Below are positions 14,032 to 14,667 of a stretch of 14,667 nt of DNA, one piece after another. The translations under genes and the position numbers were made by a program. The first letter of the stretch is position 1. Every line of letters starts with the position of its first letter. The notes under the pieces are model-generated. The model was not told the DNA's origin and did no database searches. It worked only from the letters and a program-made list of their open reading frames with translations. Source of the DNA: Lysobacterales bacterium (GTDB lineage Bacteria > Pseudomonadota > Gammaproteobacteria > Xanthomonadales > SZUA-36); assembly GCA_029287515.1 (NCBI GenBank), contig JARFQZ010000340.1:1-14667 (forward strand), written 5' to 3'.

Positions 14032-14325
14032 ATGTCGAACCACGTCAAATTCAATCTGGCGCCACGCGTGCTGCTGCTGTTTTGTATTTTTTTCGCGGCA
14101 CAGAGCCTGGCGTTAGCGCATGAGTTCGAGCATCCTGCTTCCGGAGACAACGGCTCCTGCGTGGTTTGTCCGGTGGGTTCGAACCTTGAGGCTGCAGCGA
14201 CGAACTCGGCGGACCTGTTCGCACGGTCAGCGCCTGCCGCGACACGGCCGGTTTGTCCTGACCATTTCAGCAAGGCCGCAGTTTCCACGGGCTTTTCGGT
14301 CCGCGCCCCTCCTTCTTTCCTTTGA
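14032..14325 (+). CDS. Small secreted Cys/His protein, DUF2946-like
   Basis: This 97-residue protein has a clear signal peptide: a basic start, hydrophobic residues 13-28 (VLLLFCIFFAAQSLAL), and likely cleavage after A29. The mature part begins HEFEH and contains CVVC (43-46), C75 and H78, and it ends with RAPPSFL. His plus CxxC at the mature N-terminus and an R-x-PP end resemble DUF2946-type small periplasmic proteins, which often sit beside metal transport genes. I am not certain of the family. I choose ATG 14032 because the signal peptide starts properly there; the longer frame from 13942 has no such sense. It has no Shine-Dalgarno sequence. It lies 69 bases before a TonB-dependent receptor with a His-rich N-terminus, which suggests a metal-related role. 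Confidence 0.65.
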   Translation: MSNHVKFNLAPRVLLLFCIFFAAQSLALAHEFEHPASGDNGSCVVCPVGSNLEAAATNSADLFARSAPAATRPVCPDHFSKAAVSTGFSVRAPPSFL

Positions 14326-14351
14326 TATCAACGCTGTATATGTCCCTGTCA

Positions 14352-14363
14352 AATCCCGGGATT
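14352..14363. repeat. 12-base perfect palindrome before the receptor gene
   Basis: AATCCCGGGATT is perfectly self-complementary and lies 31 bases before the receptor start. It is nested inside a wider CCTGT (14345-14349) / ACAGG (14374-14378) inverted pair, the latter touching the ribosome binding site. It could be a protein site or an RNA fold that affects translation; chance is also possible. Confidence 0.3.
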
Positions 14364-14394
14364 GCTGTTTGTCACAGGAAAGGAAAATTACCAG

Positions 14395-14667
14395 ATGTAC
14401 AATTTGAGATTGATTGCGTCGAGGCTTTTGTTCGTCGTCGCGCTGCTGTTCGCTTCCCAGGCTGTCGCCCAGACGGAAACCACTGAATCGCACGAAGAAC
14501 ACCTTCACGGGTCGGGACATGAAGACCATGACCTCGAGGAAATTGTCGTGCGGGCCACGCCGCTGGACCGCGACCTGGTGGAACTGTCCCAGTCGGCCAC
14601 CGTGCTGGCCGGGGAAGACCTGCGCAGGGAAGTTTCAAATAACATCGGCGAGACCCTGACCCGGCAA
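14395..14667 (+). CDS. TonB-dependent outer-membrane receptor, N-terminal part (cut by window edge)
   Basis: The first 91 codons are open to the window edge. AGGA at 14381-14384 lies 10 bases before the ATG. Residues 1-25 are a signal peptide with cleavage after QAVA. Residues 31-46 (ESHEEHLHGSGHEDHD) hold five histidines and many acidic residues. Then comes a TonB-box-like EEIVVRATP (48-56) and the start of the plug domain (SQSATVLAGEDLRRE, IGETLTRQ). A His-rich stretch near the TonB box is seen in zinc or other metal receptors such as ZnuD-type proteins, so the likely cargo is a metal ion or metal complex, not vitamin B12. The barrel is outside the window, so substrate assignment is inference. 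The receptor identity itself is firm. Confidence 0.88.
   Translation, partial: MYNLRLIASRLLFVVALLFASQAVAQTETTESHEEHLHGSGHEDHDLEEIVVRATPLDRDLVELSQSATVLAGEDLRREVSNNIGETLTRQ

Noticed and set aside
13088..14116. 342-codon plus-strand reading frame opposite the ETF-ubiquinone oxidoreductase gene
   Set aside because: Most of it mirrors the clearly identified oxidoreductase, and its end crosses the intergenic gap in a different frame from the small secreted protein. No family features are seen.
1..14667. Mobile elements, CRISPR arrays, toxin-antitoxin or defence genes
   Set aside because: No transposase, integrase, direct-repeat array, att-like duplication or defence domain was seen; the genes look like a stable chromosomal core and near-core set.

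Overview
The window reads as ordinary chromosomal DNA of a GC-rich, free-living gammaproteobacterium. This is inferred from the tight operons, the short-form homogentisate dioxygenase, an ETF/ETF-ubiquinone oxidoreductase unit, OmpA-type lipoproteins and a XanB2/Hyg5-like chorismatase, which is best known in Xanthomonadales-type lineages. No phage genes, insertion sequences, CRISPR arrays, tRNAs or rRNAs were seen.

Layout. (1) Positions 1-219, minus strand: the N-terminal part of a MarR-type regulator, cut by the window edge. (2) Positions 284-3085, plus strand: a compact tyrosine/homogentisate catabolic operon (hmgA, fahA, maiA) divergent from the regulator. The shared 64-base gap carries overlapping promoters and a candidate operator. 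(3) Positions 3161-4515: two translationally coupled outer-membrane lipoprotein genes, a DUF4398-like protein and an OmpA-domain protein. (4) Positions 4516-5057: a promoter, a possible 46-codon leader ORF, a DUF465/YdcH-like small coiled-coil protein and a strong intrinsic terminator. (5) Positions 5081-7632: cystathionine beta-synthase and a cystathionine gamma-lyase/synthase, which look like a reverse transsulfuration pair. (6) Positions 7633-13921, minus strand: a probable five-gene unit read as ETF-ubiquinone oxidoreductase, etfB, etfA, acetoacetyl-CoA synthetase, chorismatase. It converges on region 5 with no intergenic base. (7) Positions 14032 to the end, plus strand: a small secreted Cys/His protein followed by the start of a TonB-dependent receptor with a histidine-rich N-terminus, probably a metal uptake locus.

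How the genes fit together. HmgA, MaiA and FahA turn homogentisate into fumarate and acetoacetate. The acetoacetyl-CoA synthetase in the minus-strand unit could activate that acetoacetate, and ETF with ETF-ubiquinone oxidoreductase passes electrons from acyl-CoA-type dehydrogenases to ubiquinone. The chorismatase at the end of that unit makes hydroxybenzoate-type products, which could feed quinone or aryl-polyene pigment synthesis; its position there is the most unusual association in the window. Most of the rest is recognisable metabolism, and I did not find a clearly new multi-gene system. The candidates most worth a second look are the chorismatase-ETF linkage, the MarR operator, the leader ORF before the YdcH-like gene, and the small Cys/His protein paired with the His-rich receptor.
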